This document shows, piece after piece, positions 8,565-18,334 of a DNA stretch of 60,017 bases (within the stretch, counting starts at the first letter, position 1; each line of letters starts with the position of its first letter). Position numbers and translations under genes: made by a program. Location: positions 1 to 60,017 of the forward strand of contig JAHHHI010000095.1 of assembly GCA_019359435.1 (NCBI GenBank), read 5' to 3'. The notes below the pieces were generated by a model. The model was not told the origin of the DNA, searched no databases, and saw nothing but the letters and a program-made list of their open reading frames with translations. The DNA is from Kaiparowitsia implicata GSE-PSE-MK54-09C (GTDB taxonomy: Bacteria > Cyanobacteriota > Cyanobacteriia > Elainellales > Elainellaceae).

Positions 8565-10121
8565 TTAGCGGACGCCCTTGAGGCTGTCAATTCCCCGTGC
8601 GAACCGATCGGTAAACAGGCTCATCACCGTGCGGTCGCGCACAATGATGTTCGTCGAGATTGACATACCCGATTGCAGGGGAATCTCGCGGTTGTTGACG
8701 CGGATGAACTGGCGCTCCAGCTCTACCTTAGCGGGGAAGCGGTAAAACTGGTAAATCTGATCGGGAGGCAGCGCATCAGAGCCAACGCTGACCAGCGTAC
8801 CCTTAATATCACCGAATTCACTAAAGGGAAAGGAATCAACCCGCACATCCACCGGCATCCCTTCTTCGATAAAGCCAATGTCGCGGTTGGTGATATAAAC
8901 CTCGGCCACGAGCGCGTTGCTGGGCACAATTTTAACGATGGGTTCGCTGGTGTTTGCCACAAAGCCAATTCCCCTCGCTTGCAGGTCAAACACCACCCCA
9001 TCAATGGGGGCGCGCAGTTCTTGATAGGCCAGGGTCAAGTTAGTCTGGCTTAGCTGGCTGTCGATCTCGGAGACGCGCTTTTCGTTTTCAACGATGGTTT
9101 TGTTGAGCTGGCTATCGATGTTGGCGATCTTTTCTTCATTGCCGGCCATGCGCGTAAGCAGATCGTTGCTGGTCACCGCCATTGTATTGGTCAGTTGCTG
9201 CTGGGCCTGGGCGATCGCCAGGTCAATGCGGCCCCGCTCTTGCTCCAGGCGCGTCACTTCCCCCTGCTTGGTGAGGGTTTCTTGCCGTTGGCGCATCACC
9301 TGCACCTGAGCAATGCCCCCATCTTCTGCCAGCGGCACGAGGCGATCGAGAATGTCTTGATCAATGCCTAACGTTTGGCGAGCGGTCGCTAACTGGTCAT
9401 TCACTTGGGTAAGCTGCTGCTGCAGCTGCGCCACCTCTAGCCGTGCGGCTGAGGCCCGCGAGTCTGACTCTAGCTGCCCTGCTTGGAGGCGAGCAATTTC
9501 GCCAGCACTCAGCGATGCCCCCGGATCTACGCCCAGCTGGGCTCGATAGAGCTGGTTTTCTCGCACCAGAGCGGCGCGGTTCGTCGTCAGTGCCAAAATC
9601 TGTGAGGAAACACTGGTGGGCTCCAAGCTGGGGTCGGGGGCACCCGTCAGCACATTGCGGTAAAAGGCGTTTTCTAACTGCAGCGACTCGCGAATAGACT
9701 CTAGCGACTCTTGCTGAGCGGCTGCGGCACGCGGGTCAAACCGAATCAGCACATCGCCCCGGCTAACGCGCTGGCCGTCTTCTACCAAAATTTCTTGGAC
9801 GACGCCGTTGAGCGGCGCCTGCACTGCCTGCACGGATTCTTGGGGCTCTAGTAACCCCTGGGCGGGCACGGCTTCTTCGATGCGGGCGATCGCCGCCCAC
9901 AGCACCGAAAACGCCGTTACCCCCACAATGCCCCACACAATCGCCCGCGACCACCGCGCGGGCTGCTGCAAAATAATGGCCTGATCATACTGGGCGGCTG
10001 GAGCCTGGGGCTGCTGCTCTTTTGCTGGCTGAGGCGGTGCCACCTGCAACGGCACCAGCGTAGCGGGCTTGCCGTTTCCGTTTCCGTTAGTTATTCCGTT
10101 CTGTCCGTTTTTAGTAGCCAT
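8565..10121 (-). CDS. HlyD family type I secretion periplasmic adaptor
   Basis: The 518-aa membrane fusion protein links an inner-membrane ABC exporter to a TolC-type outer-membrane channel. A Gln/Pro-rich cytosolic tail (residues 1-55) precedes one transmembrane segment (AIVWGIVGVTAFSVLW, about 63-80). A first biotinyl-lipoyl half follows (VQAPLNGVVQEILVEDGQRV), then a long coiled-coil hairpin (about 150-350). The second lipoyl half (LRAPIDGVVFDLQ) and a beta-barrel C-terminus ending in ISTNIIVRDRTVMSLFTDRF complete it. It lies 161 bp downstream of the ABC exporter in the same direction, so the two form one secretion system. No TolC gene or secreted RTX-type substrate is visible in the window. 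Confidence 0.93.
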   Translation of the reverse strand: MATKNGQNGITNGNGNGKPATLVPLQVAPPQPAKEQQPQAPAAQYDQAIILQQPARWSRAIVWGIVGVTAFSVLWAAIARIEEAVPAQGLLEPQESVQAVQAPLNGVVQEILVEDGQRVSRGDVLIRFDPRAAAAQQESLESIRESLQLENAFYRNVLTGAPDPSLEPTSVSSQILALTTNRAALVRENQLYRAQLGVDPGASLSAGEIARLQAGQLESDSRASAARLEVAQLQQQLTQVNDQLATARQTLGIDQDILDRLVPLAEDGGIAQVQVMRQRQETLTKQGEVTRLEQERGRIDLAIAQAQQQLTNTMAVTSNDLLTRMAGNEEKIANIDSQLNKTIVENEKRVSEIDSQLSQTNLTLAYQELRAPIDGVVFDLQARGIGFVANTSEPIVKIVPSNALVAEVYITNRDIGFIEEGMPVDVRVDSFPFSEFGDIKGTLVSVGSDALPPDQIYQFYRFPAKVELERQFIRVNNREIPLQSGMSISTNIIVRDRTVMSLFTDRFARGIDSLKGVR

Positions 10122-10282
10122 GGTAGAGATGTGGGGTGTTGAGTGCTGGGGACGTCTTGGGCCTAAGGCGGGTTAAGAACTCAGGAGTTGGGATGAAAAT
10201 AACTGTGTAGTTGGTGGGAGGGTCTAGATCTCTAATGTTCCAATTTTTAACGTCTGTCTCGCTATAGCTTGGGTATTCATCC

Positions 10283-13246
10283 CTACATCTGCGCTTCTTG
10301 CTGCTGATAGAGGCAATAGTAGCGACCGCGCATCTGCATCAACTCTTCGTGAGTGCCGGTTTCAACCACGGAGCCTTGATCCATCATGAGAATACGGTCG
10401 GAATTGCGAATGGTGCTGAGGCGGTGAGTGATAAAGAAGACGGTGCGGCCTGCAAAGGCTTCTGCCAAGTTGAGGCAGACGCGCCGCTCCGAGTCGTAGT
10501 CGAGGGCGCTGGTGGCTTCGTCCAAAATCAACAGGTTGGGGTTTTGCATCACCGTGCGGGCGATCGCAATTCGCTGGCGTTGCCCGCCCGAGAGGGATGC
10601 ACCCCGTTCGCCAACGCGCGTGTTGTAGCCATTGGGCAGCTCCATAATAAAGTCGTGAGCGGCAGCGGTTTTAGCAGCGGCAATGATCTCTTCCCCAGCG
10701 GCGTCGGGGGCGTTCATCGCAATGTTGTCTTGAATGCTGCCGTCGAAGAGCAACGTATCCTGCGGCACAATGCCCACCTGCCGCCGCAGAGAATAGAGTT
10801 CTACCTTAGAAATGTCATACCCATCAATCAGGATGCGGCCCATTTCTATGTCGTAGAGGCGCGGCAGCAGCTTCATCAGCGTGCTCTTGCCCGAGCCGCT
10901 CTGCCCCACGACGCCGATGAACTGACCTGCCTCAAACTCTAGGCTAATGTTGCTGAGCTGCAACGGCCCACTGGCATTAAACCGGAAGGAGACCCCGTCA
11001 TATTCCACATGGCCCTTGATGGCGGGCATTGGAATGTTGAGGCGATCGCTCTCATCCGCCTCTGGCGCTGAATCCACAATGTCGCTAAGGCGCTCAATCG
11101 ATAGGCCCACCTCCTGAAAGTTTTGCCAGAGCTGCGCCAGCCGCAGGAGGGGGCTGGTGACATAGCCCGCAATAATGCGGAAGGCAATCAGCTGACCGAG
11201 GGAAAGTTCTTGCTGCAACACCAGGTAGGCACCAACCCACAGCACCAGCAATCCCGAGAGCTGGTTGAGAAAGTTGCTCGCAGAGCTCGCCGTGGTGGAG
11301 GTGAGCACCGTTTTGAACCCCGCGCTGACATAGCGTCCATAGCGTTGCTGCCATTGCCAGCGCGATCGCAGCTCTAAGTTCTGCGCTTTCACGGTCTGAA
11401 TGCCGCCCACCACTTCCACCAGATAGGACTGGGTCTCGGCATTGCGCTCGGCTTTGGTTCGCAACTGGCTGCGGATAATGGGCGACGCCACAATCGCCAG
11501 CACAATGAACAGCGGCACCGTAGCGAGCGCCACCAGGGTCAGCAGCCAACTGTAGATGAACATCACCACGATATAGATGACGGAAAACAGGGCATCTAGC
11601 ACCACGGTCAGCGCGGTGCCCGTGAGAAAGCTGCGGATGTTCTCTAGCTCGTTGATGCGCGTCGCCAGTTCCCCCACGGGGCGCTTTTCAAAGTAGCGCA
11701 GCGGCAACCGCAGCAGGTGGTCAATGATTTCTGACCCCAGCGCCATGTCAATGCGGTTGGTGGTGTCTACAAATAGATAGGTTCGCAGCGCGCCCAGCAC
11801 GGCCTCAAACACCGCAATCACCAAGAGGAAGATGCCCAGCACTTGCAAAGTTTCTAGGCTGTTTTGCACAATCACCTTGTCGATGATCACCTGAATCATC
11901 AGGGGATTGGCAAGGGCAAACAGCTGCACAAAAAAGGACGCGACAAAGACCTCGATTAGCACACGGCGGTGCTTGCGTAGCGACGGCAAAAACCACGACA
12001 GGCCAAATCGCTTTTGGGGGGTTTGCTTGTTGGCCCGCAGCAGCAGCACCTCGCCCTGCTCGCCCCACTCGTCAGCAAATGCGTCAGGCTTGACGTGCAC
12101 CAACCCTTCTTCTGGCACCGCTAGCACCAGCTCTCGCTCTGAGGCACTGTAGACAATGGCCAGTTTGCCTTTCCAGGTAATCAAAGCCGGCGTTTCGACC
12201 CGAGACATGGCCCGAGACGGCATGCCCACTAGCTGCGCCGTGAGGCCAATCAACTCGGCCACCGCCCCGGCGAGATCCATCGACATGCCGCCGAGGCGTT
12301 CGATCTGGCTCACGAGCACTCGCCGTACAATGTCGCGGCGAAACGGCACATTGAAGTATTGGCAGAGCATTTGGTAGCAGGCGATCGCCCCTTCCAGTTC
12401 ACCGCGTCCCCGCACCAGGGGGTAGGTTTGCAGTGTGCTGGCATCCACAATGGGGGAATAGGCGGCGGGCCGCTCAGGCGCAAAGGGAATTTCGACCTCG
12501 GGGGCGTCGTCGGTGAGAACAGGCGAGTCTGTCGGAGCATCGTCGGGGGCGATCGCCCGCAGCGGCAGCCCCAGCAGTCGCGCTGAGGTGCTGCCCGTCA
12601 CCGACACCTCCATCAGCGCCTCACCCAAATGCAGCCGACTGCCCACCGGAAAATTGGGAATTGTGCCGCTGCTCACCAGCCAGAGGTAGTCCGCAGACAG
12701 GCGCGTTAAGTCCACCGTGCCGGGTCGCATGGTGCGCACCATGGCCGTGGGGAAGGCTTGCAGCGTCATTTCCTTTAAGTCTGCGTTGCCATCGGCCTGG
12801 CGATTTAGCTCCTCGCCCAGCAGATCGTAAATTTCTACGAGCCCCGCCTGATTGTGCAACGCCTCTGCCACAGCAGGCTCCTGCTGCATCAGGGTGAGAA
12901 AATCTGGCGCATCAATCACCAACGCGACGGTTTCTACTGACGCCATCACGGTTTCGCAGGGCACACCCCGCAGTAGGCTCACCCAGCCTGCCACCGCGCC
13001 AGGCTGCATCAGCGCCAAGGTTACGGGGCGCTTTGTGCGGGGATCATAGGCCAATTGCCGCGCCTGCCCCTGATAAATAATGGCGACTTGCCCAGGCAGG
13101 CGATCGCGCACCATAATGGCCTGCCCCATGCGATAGCGCAGCAGCTTAAATCGTTCAGACCAGCGGGCCAACACCTCCGCGGAGAGCTGGTCAAACGGGG
13201 AAACAGCAGCGAGAAACTCTTGGACAACATCACGGGTATAGGTCAT
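10283..13246 (-). CDS. Type I secretion ABC transporter with N-terminal cyclic-nucleotide-binding-like and degenerate C39 domains
   Basis: In this 987-aa exporter, residues 1-135 resemble a cNMP-binding beta-roll (YQGQARQLAYDP, then LMQPGAVAGWVSLL). Residues about 285-410 align with a C39 peptidase. The Cys position is retained in AIACYQMLC, but the catalytic His and Asp appear replaced (KGKLAIVY, LVLAVPEEG), so it is probably a substrate-docking domain rather than a leader peptidase. Six transmembrane helices follow from about 430, then the nucleotide-binding domain: Walker A GQSGSGKSTL, signature LSGGQRQRIAIAR, Walker B LLILDEATSALD and the H-loop THRLSTI. Its start overlaps the stop of the upstream isomerase gene by 4 bp (ATGA), which implies translational coupling. 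A similar isomerase-exporter-HlyD arrangement is known from other cyanobacteria. Confidence 0.92.
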   Translation of the reverse strand: MTYTRDVVQEFLAAVSPFDQLSAEVLARWSERFKLLRYRMGQAIMVRDRLPGQVAIIYQGQARQLAYDPRTKRPVTLALMQPGAVAGWVSLLRGVPCETVMASVETVALVIDAPDFLTLMQQEPAVAEALHNQAGLVEIYDLLGEELNRQADGNADLKEMTLQAFPTAMVRTMRPGTVDLTRLSADYLWLVSSGTIPNFPVGSRLHLGEALMEVSVTGSTSARLLGLPLRAIAPDDAPTDSPVLTDDAPEVEIPFAPERPAAYSPIVDASTLQTYPLVRGRGELEGAIACYQMLCQYFNVPFRRDIVRRVLVSQIERLGGMSMDLAGAVAELIGLTAQLVGMPSRAMSRVETPALITWKGKLAIVYSASERELVLAVPEEGLVHVKPDAFADEWGEQGEVLLLRANKQTPQKRFGLSWFLPSLRKHRRVLIEVFVASFFVQLFALANPLMIQVIIDKVIVQNSLETLQVLGIFLLVIAVFEAVLGALRTYLFVDTTNRIDMALGSEIIDHLLRLPLRYFEKRPVGELATRINELENIRSFLTGTALTVVLDALFSVIYIVVMFIYSWLLTLVALATVPLFIVLAIVASPIIRSQLRTKAERNAETQSYLVEVVGGIQTVKAQNLELRSRWQWQQRYGRYVSAGFKTVLTSTTASSASNFLNQLSGLLVLWVGAYLVLQQELSLGQLIAFRIIAGYVTSPLLRLAQLWQNFQEVGLSIERLSDIVDSAPEADESDRLNIPMPAIKGHVEYDGVSFRFNASGPLQLSNISLEFEAGQFIGVVGQSGSGKSTLMKLLPRLYDIEMGRILIDGYDISKVELYSLRRQVGIVPQDTLLFDGSIQDNIAMNAPDAAGEEIIAAAKTAAAHDFIMELPNGYNTRVGERGASLSGGQRQRIAIARTVMQNPNLLILDEATSALDYDSERRVCLNLAEAFAGRTVFFITHRLSTIRNSDRILMMDQGSVVETGTHEELMQMRGRYYCLYQQQEAQM

Positions 13247-14163
13247 GACTCAGAACCCGAATGGGGGGCAGTAGCGTGGGACATTTCAGTAGCTTGATTT
13301 GCAGAGCTAGAAGGTGGGTCAGGCAGACCCGCCGGATCAGTGGGATCGCTCTGAAGGATCGGGTCAGGCAAAGACAGGGCCGCGTCTTGGGGCGTTGCGT
13401 CGGGTTCATTGGGAGCCCAAGGCATCGTGGCCGCCAATTGCGCCGTTTGTTCGTCAATCCAAGCGGTAAACAACTCATTCAAAAGCCGCCGCCGCATGGA
13501 CTCGTCCATCTGCGCGGGGATAAAGCGCTCTAGCCGCACCACCACCATCCATTCTCCAATGCGGGTGGGCGGCCACAACTGCCCCGGCTGGCTCACCGAG
13601 AGCATTTGCGCCAAGGTGGGATGGGGAACGCTTAGCTCTACCGGGCCAATCAGCCCATCGGTTTGGGCTTCAGGGCCTTGAGAGTAGGTGCGCGCCAGCT
13701 CTGCAAACGACTGCTCCTCTTCCAACACGCGAAAGTAAATCTCTTGCCCAATGCCCATATCCTGGGTGCGAATGAGGGAATAAATCACCTTGTCGAGCTG
13801 CCCTTTGCGCCCGAGGAAGTAAGACTCTAGCTTGGGGCCCCACGTCGCCTCTTTAAACTTTTCAATGCGGAGCGAGCGGGTGGTCAGCGGCCCTAGCTGC
13901 TCTGGGCTAATGCCATGCTGCGCCATCCAGCGCTGCAGCGCCTCTTGAGAGTCGATTCGCTGCTGGGCAAAAAACTGCTCGCGCGCAGTGGTCGCTTCGT
14001 CCTCTGTCATCACAGCCTGACCCAGGGACTGTTCCCATTGGGCGATCGCCTCATCCAGCACCAGCTCTCGCAATAGCTGCGGCAACATTTGATAGCCCGC
14101 CAGCACCTGCAGCAGCCTCTCCGCTTCTATTTCGCGATTCCCAACTTTTAACACTACAGTCAT
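13243..14163 (-). CDS. Peptidyl-prolyl isomerase (PrsA/SurA parvulin type) of the secretion operon
   Basis: The 306-aa protein has a SurA/PrsA-like helical N-terminus (residues 1-125) and a parvulin rotamase core (about 140-235; YFRVLEEEQSFAELARTYSQ and IGPVELSVPHPTLAQML). The C-terminal tail (about 255-306) is rich in Pro, Ser and Asp. No signal peptide is visible, so it may act on the secretion substrate in the cytosol. It is the first gene of the operon and shares an ATGA overlap with the exporter gene. The 490 bp upstream presumably hold the promoter. Assignment to the parvulin class rests on pattern; the specific client protein is unknown. Confidence 0.85.
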   Translation of the reverse strand: MTVVLKVGNREIEAERLLQVLAGYQMLPQLLRELVLDEAIAQWEQSLGQAVMTEDEATTAREQFFAQQRIDSQEALQRWMAQHGISPEQLGPLTTRSLRIEKFKEATWGPKLESYFLGRKGQLDKVIYSLIRTQDMGIGQEIYFRVLEEEQSFAELARTYSQGPEAQTDGLIGPVELSVPHPTLAQMLSVSQPGQLWPPTRIGEWMVVVRLERFIPAQMDESMRRRLLNELFTAWIDEQTAQLAATMPWAPNEPDATPQDAALSLPDPILQSDPTDPAGLPDPPSSSANQATEMSHATAPHSGSES

Positions 14164-14654
14164 GCGCGAACCCAGGGGATTAACTACTAGCGCAAACGCG
14201 TCTGAAACCTCTGCCTCTAAGATTATGGGTCTATGAATTCAAAATCCTAGAATTACTTACAAAAATTACAGCCTTTTGGTACAGTTTTCTGCCCTGCACC
14301 TATGGTACTGCGCTGCAGCAGACATGAAACTTGACTGTTTCTTGACTGTTTATTAACTATCAGGGGCGATCGCACTGATTACGCCAAGTCCCTTTACAAC
14401 GCTCTTGACCTAAATCAGCCCTATTGGGATGCCAGACATAGCGAGCGATTGAGAAATTGCAACAGACCAAAGCCCAGCGTTCCCCATGCGCACTGAGCCA
14501 ACGCCGCACTTTTCTAGCCACTTCTAGCCAAAGCATTCTGGGCAACGTGTACCCGCGCTAGGCATTTCCCTAAGCATTCCCGTATGAATACGAATCTGCA
14601 ACGGGTTTGGATTCCTCGCGCCGTTCCTGCATGAAGAGATTAAAGGGGCGAACT
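14164..14654. other. Intergenic region upstream of the secretion operon
   Basis: These 491 bp lie between the start of the isomerase gene and the end of chlG, both on the minus strand, so the operon promoter should be here. An 11-bp direct repeat, cttgactgttt, occurs twice close together near 14330-14351 and could be a binding site. I see no gene or terminator with a T-run. Confidence 0.4.
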
Positions 14655-15710
14655 CTAAATTCCCGCATGCCCTAGCGCGAGCGCTGTTACTAGCATCCCC
14701 AGCACCAGAAACGGCTGGGCGCTGGCCTGATACTTCACGTCATTCTCCAACGGGGCACGCAAAAAGTACATGTCTTGAAAGGTGATTTGAGGAATAATCA
14801 GCAGAATCAAAATCACCGCATATAGGTTTTGATGGATGCCAATCAGGTAGGCCGCCACCCCTGCCTGAAACACATCAATCATCAGCACACAAATCCACGC
14901 AGCAGTCGTGACGCCAAACATCACGGGCAGAGAGTTGAGGCCGAGCTGGCGATCGCCCTCCACGCTCTTAAAGTCATTAACGATGGCGATCCCCAACCCC
15001 GACAAGCTATAGAACAGCGTTAACACCACAATCGTCGCGTTCAGCTCCCCAAACAACGCATGTCCGGCCCACCACGGCAACGCAATGTAGCTCGCACCCA
15101 GCGCATAGTTCCCCAGCCAGCCGTTTTTCTTCAGCTTTAGCGGCGGCGCAGAATATATATAGGACAAAAACGACCCCCCAATTGCCAGCGCCGTTAGCGT
15201 CGGGAAGCGATGACCGGCCCACTGATCCAACCCATAGGCCACGGCAATCCCCGCGAGCAGCAGCACCAAAATCTGCGTCGTTACTTGGGGAATCGAAATT
15301 GCACCAGAGGGGATGGGGCGATAGGGTTCGTTGATGGCGTCAATATCGCGATCATAAAAGTCGTTAATGGTCTGGGTATAGCCCGCTAACAGCGGCCCTG
15401 ACATCAGCATGCAGGCCGCTGCAATTAGCACATGCTCAAGCGACCAGCGATAGCCCCCGCCCGAGGCTGCGCCGCACACGACCCCCCAAATCAGGGGAAT
15501 CCAGGTGATGGGCTTCATCAACTGCAACCGGATTTTCCAAATATTGGTCTCACCCGGCTGCGCTCCCTTCATGCCCAGCATTTGCCGGGTTTTGGCAGTG
15601 CGATCGCCCCGATCGGCCGCTTCACCATTAACAGCCCCTTCGGGCAAGGAACTCTGAACTTGCGATTCCTGGGATTGAGACTCTGGCGATGGGGTAGTGG
15701 ACTCTGTCAT
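14655..15710 (-). CDS. chlG: Chlorophyll a synthase (UbiA prenyltransferase family)
   Basis: ChlG attaches the phytyl or geranylgeranyl tail to chlorophyllide a, the last step of chlorophyll synthesis, in the thylakoid or plasma membrane. The 351-aa protein has a long Ser/Gln-rich N-terminal tail (about 1-45) and eight to nine hydrophobic helices. The two Asp-rich prenyl-diphosphate motifs are present: NDFYDRDIDAINEPYRPIPSG-type (begins near residue 115) and NDFKSVEGDRQLG (near 240). KPITWIPLIWGVVCGAA near residue 66 is typical of ChlG. It is an ordinary single-copy gene in cyanobacteria, with about 230 bp to the family-1 element upstream. Confidence 0.97.
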   Translation of the reverse strand: MTESTTPSPESQSQESQVQSSLPEGAVNGEAADRGDRTAKTRQMLGMKGAQPGETNIWKIRLQLMKPITWIPLIWGVVCGAASGGGYRWSLEHVLIAAACMLMSGPLLAGYTQTINDFYDRDIDAINEPYRPIPSGAISIPQVTTQILVLLLAGIAVAYGLDQWAGHRFPTLTALAIGGSFLSYIYSAPPLKLKKNGWLGNYALGASYIALPWWAGHALFGELNATIVVLTLFYSLSGLGIAIVNDFKSVEGDRQLGLNSLPVMFGVTTAAWICVLMIDVFQAGVAAYLIGIHQNLYAVILILLIIPQITFQDMYFLRAPLENDVKYQASAQPFLVLGMLVTALALGHAGI

Positions 15711-16567
15711 AACCTCAAGTGTCTCGTGAAGTGTTTGTTTGCGCTCTGTCTAAATACACCTTTCATGCATCAAAAGCCAAGACATCTCACCCGCTGCCAC
15801 GCAGCGATCAGCCAACGTTAATCCGGGCCTTGTGCAAGAATACGATGTTCGAGCTTACTCACATCTTGTACCATTTTCAAGCACTGCCCCTTGATTAGGA
15901 AGCGATCTGGCCAAATTGCCAAGAAAGTAGCCCTACTTAACCTGAGTTCGGGATAAGCTCAAACCCTTAATGTGCCGTGCGCGACGCGCACGGCACATTA
16001 AGGGTTTTGGGGCATCGCGCGTCGCGCGATGCCCCAAAACCCTCTTAACCCGAACTGACGTTACTTAGAATTGCACCTGAGGTTGCATCTGCCTACAGAG
16101 GAGCTACAGCCCAGAGCCAGCCCACGCAAACCCGCAGAGGCCATGAACCGAGATAGACAACGCTCAAGATTGACAATCCTCAAGATGAGAGGCCGCTCAA
16201 TCCATCCAACTCACCCCCATACTGACAGCATCTCACGCAGCACCTAGCCCAATCAAAAGCCACCCGAGCAAATCTACTGATGTATTTGACTCGTTGTGCA
16301 GTCACCTGAGCCTAACAACGACAGGCCGTAGACAAAGATTTCGAGCCACCACTTAGCGACTCCAAGACTCAATCAATAAAGAGAAAGCATCTTAATAGAA
16401 ATTAGATGAAACGCTTTTTCATCTTCAGGTTAAGATTATGCTGAACGCCAGCCCAAAAGACATGGCTCAAATATGCAAAGCTAATGCATAACTGAGCATC
16501 TTTTCTTTAGGGTTCCGTTTTGATTGATTTGCGCTAAATTTGAGTTGACTGATCTAGAGCTAGATTA
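15711..16567. other. Divergent intergenic region between chlG and cyAbrB
   Basis: These 857 bp separate the divergent chlG and cyAbrB genes and must hold both promoters. The family-1 palindromic element lies inside. From 16062 to 16567 I see no gene or repeat; a T/A-rich stretch before 16568 (agctagatta directly upstream of the ATG) lacks a Shine-Dalgarno sequence. Confidence 0.4.
15940..16061. mobile_element. MITE-like palindromic element, family 1, copy B (122 bp)
   Basis: This is the reverse-oriented partner of copy A, with 114 of 122 positions identical by my hand alignment. It is flanked by tactta at 15934-15939 and 16062-16067. Both internal hairpins are kept. Four of the eight differences are paired changes that preserve base pairing (a C-G pair to T-A in each hairpin). 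Two other differences fall in the loop. It sits upstream of chlG. Confidence 0.85.
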
Positions 16568-16966
16568 ATGATTAGACGGAAAAAGATCGAACCTTTGCTA
16601 GGCGAACCGCTGTTAGCGAAAGTAAAACAGCTAGAAAACCTCACCAAAGAGGAAAAGGCAAAAGAATGTGGCTACTACTCCATCACAAAAAATGGTGTAG
16701 AGCGCGTCAATATGATGAAGTTCCTGAATGCTTTGATTGAAGCTGAGGGAATTGAGCTAGACGGTAAGCATGGGTCGAATGGGCGAGGCGGGCGCAGCGC
16801 CAGCTATCGCATTACCGTGCAGTCCAATGGCAACCTTCTTATCGGCTCTGCTTACACCAAGCAGATGAATCTTAAGCCAGGGGATGAATTTGAAATTTCT
16901 CTTGGGCGCAAGCATATTCGTCTGAAGCAGTTAGACGAAGACGGCGATGAAGTTGAGGAAGATTAA
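16568..16966 (+). CDS. cyAbrB family transcriptional regulator
   Basis: The 132-aa protein matches the cyanobacterial AbrB-like regulators, with an N-terminal helical part (LLAKVKQLENLTKEEKAKECGYYS) and GVERVNMMKFLNALIEAEGIELDG. The conserved GRGGRSASYRITVQSNGNLL precedes a C-terminal AbrB-type swapped-hairpin segment (LKPGDEFEISLGRKHIRLKQ). The tail is acidic. cyAbrB1 and cyAbrB2 bind many promoters and tune carbon and nitrogen metabolism; I cannot say which paralogue this is. No good Shine-Dalgarno sequence precedes the ATG. It is monocistronic, with 680 bp of empty sequence downstream. Confidence 0.93.
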   Translation: MIRRKKIEPLLGEPLLAKVKQLENLTKEEKAKECGYYSITKNGVERVNMMKFLNALIEAEGIELDGKHGSNGRGGRSASYRITVQSNGNLLIGSAYTKQMNLKPGDEFEISLGRKHIRLKQLDEDGDEVEED

Positions 16967-17644
16967 GAGGTAGACGACTCCATCGCGCCCTTAAGCATGA
17001 TGCTAGCCCCATTGGGCTATGGGTAGTGATGTTCTTGTCTATCTTTACTGCTGTAGCTCTTAAGGGCGTATAGGCCAATGCAATATTCAATCACAAAGAA
17101 TATGAGACCTTGCGCCCTTGCTGACGCCCTTGCTATGTCGAGGGTGCGTTTTAACTGCCTATTCCTTCGATGGGTGCAGCAGTAATCCACAGCTATTTAG
17201 GTGCGCATTACCTCAGAAGCATGCACCAATATTAAGGATGAGATGCGTCAGTGAGAACGCCTCTAGGTTTACCTTAGAGGCAGGAATTACCTTTCTAATC
17301 AATGCTATAAGGCTCTAAATCTTAAGCGTTGAATTTTTGGTTGGCCCGTAGATATTGGGATAGCTGAACCTGTGCCTAAAGTCACGACACCTGCAGCCAT
17401 GGCTGGCTCTAACTCGGCTCAGTCATCCCTGGCAATTTTCTCACGGTATGCCACCTTTCCACTGAGAGCTTTTCTAAGTTGCGATTCCTTAAATTGCAGT
17501 TCGCGCTAGTTGGATAGGGCTGCCGATACAGCGAAATCCATAGGCTATATTCAAAGATGCTTGCTGTATCGACTATGCAGAGATTTAGAAAAGATTGGGA
17601 TTTGAGCTTTACTGGGTCGTTCAATTTTAGGGCAAGCGTAAGTT
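16967..17644. other. Intergenic region, no gene found
   Basis: These 678 bp lie between cyAbrB and the next small gene. Short open frames on both strands lack codon bias, family resemblance and ribosome binding sites. I see no strong palindrome or RNA gene. Confidence 0.45.
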
Positions 17645-17950
17645 GTGGCTCTTTATATCAGTCGTCGTCTTGAGCACTATACAGCCCAACATCCCAATGA
17701 GGTGTTGCGAGTGGTGGCCACTATTGCCGGGGAAGAGGATGAAGTGCTTTTTTTTCGGGGGTTTTCTAGTTCGCTAATGCGGCCTACGGCGGCTGACCCC
17801 GATGTGTTGGTTTTGCCCGATGACAGCACTATTCTGAGCGTTGATCGACTCCATGGGCCGTACAATCCTCAGTCACCACAGTATATCCAGAAAGGCTTGA
17901 GTTGGGCGGAAATGGAGCAGCACTTGGTTCAAGCTGAGATTGAACTTTAA
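17645..17950 (+). CDS. Conserved cyanobacterial protein of unknown function (possibly DUF7734)
   Basis: This 101-aa soluble protein starts at GTG (TTG at 17643 is out of frame). It has the pattern EVLRVVATIAGEEDEVLFFRG-type strand, then SSSLMRPTAADPDVLVLP and ILSVDRLHGPYNPQSPQYIQ. I associate this with a small conserved family in cyanobacteria and plastid-bearing organisms. The family number is from memory and not checked. The function is unknown. There are no transmembrane segments and no cysteines. It stands alone, about 385 bp before glmM. Confidence 0.8.
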   Translation: MALYISRRLEHYTAQHPNEVLRVVATIAGEEDEVLFFRGFSSSLMRPTAADPDVLVLPDDSTILSVDRLHGPYNPQSPQYIQKGLSWAEMEQHLVQAEIEL

Positions 17951-18334
17951 CGAGTTTATCCTGGGCTAGCCCGTGGAGTGTGAATAATACAGCAACTCGG
18001 GCCCCTGATCTGCGCCATGAATGCTGTGTCATGAGTGCTGTTGAACTGGGATGAAGCTGGCTGAAGCCCCGAGTCAGTTAAACCCCTGTTTATAACTTCT
18101 ATTTTTTAGGATGCTCAAGTTTTTTTAGGATTTTTTTTAGGATGCTGAAGGGAGTAGGTGGGCGATCGCACAACTGCCTCAAAATACCCCAAGAAATAGA
18201 TGCGGCGCGCGAGTTTGAGTATTATCCTGTCTAAAAAGAAGTATCGTCTAATCCATTGTCAATAGGGGTTTAGACTTCTTAATCGACAAGTGATATGCTC
18301 CACTGAAGTGTGATGTGTGGAGTGAAGTGAGGAT
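17951..18334. other. Intergenic region with T-rich direct repeats upstream of glmM
   Basis: These 384 bp contain three copies of a TTTTTAGGAT motif between about 18103 and 18144, two of them extended to TTTTTAGGATGCT. They could be slippage products or part of a factor-dependent stop for the gene upstream. No gene is seen. Confidence 0.4.

Noticed and set aside
17409-17624. 71-codon minus-strand frame
   Set aside because: No ribosome site, no resemblance, atypical composition; likely random.
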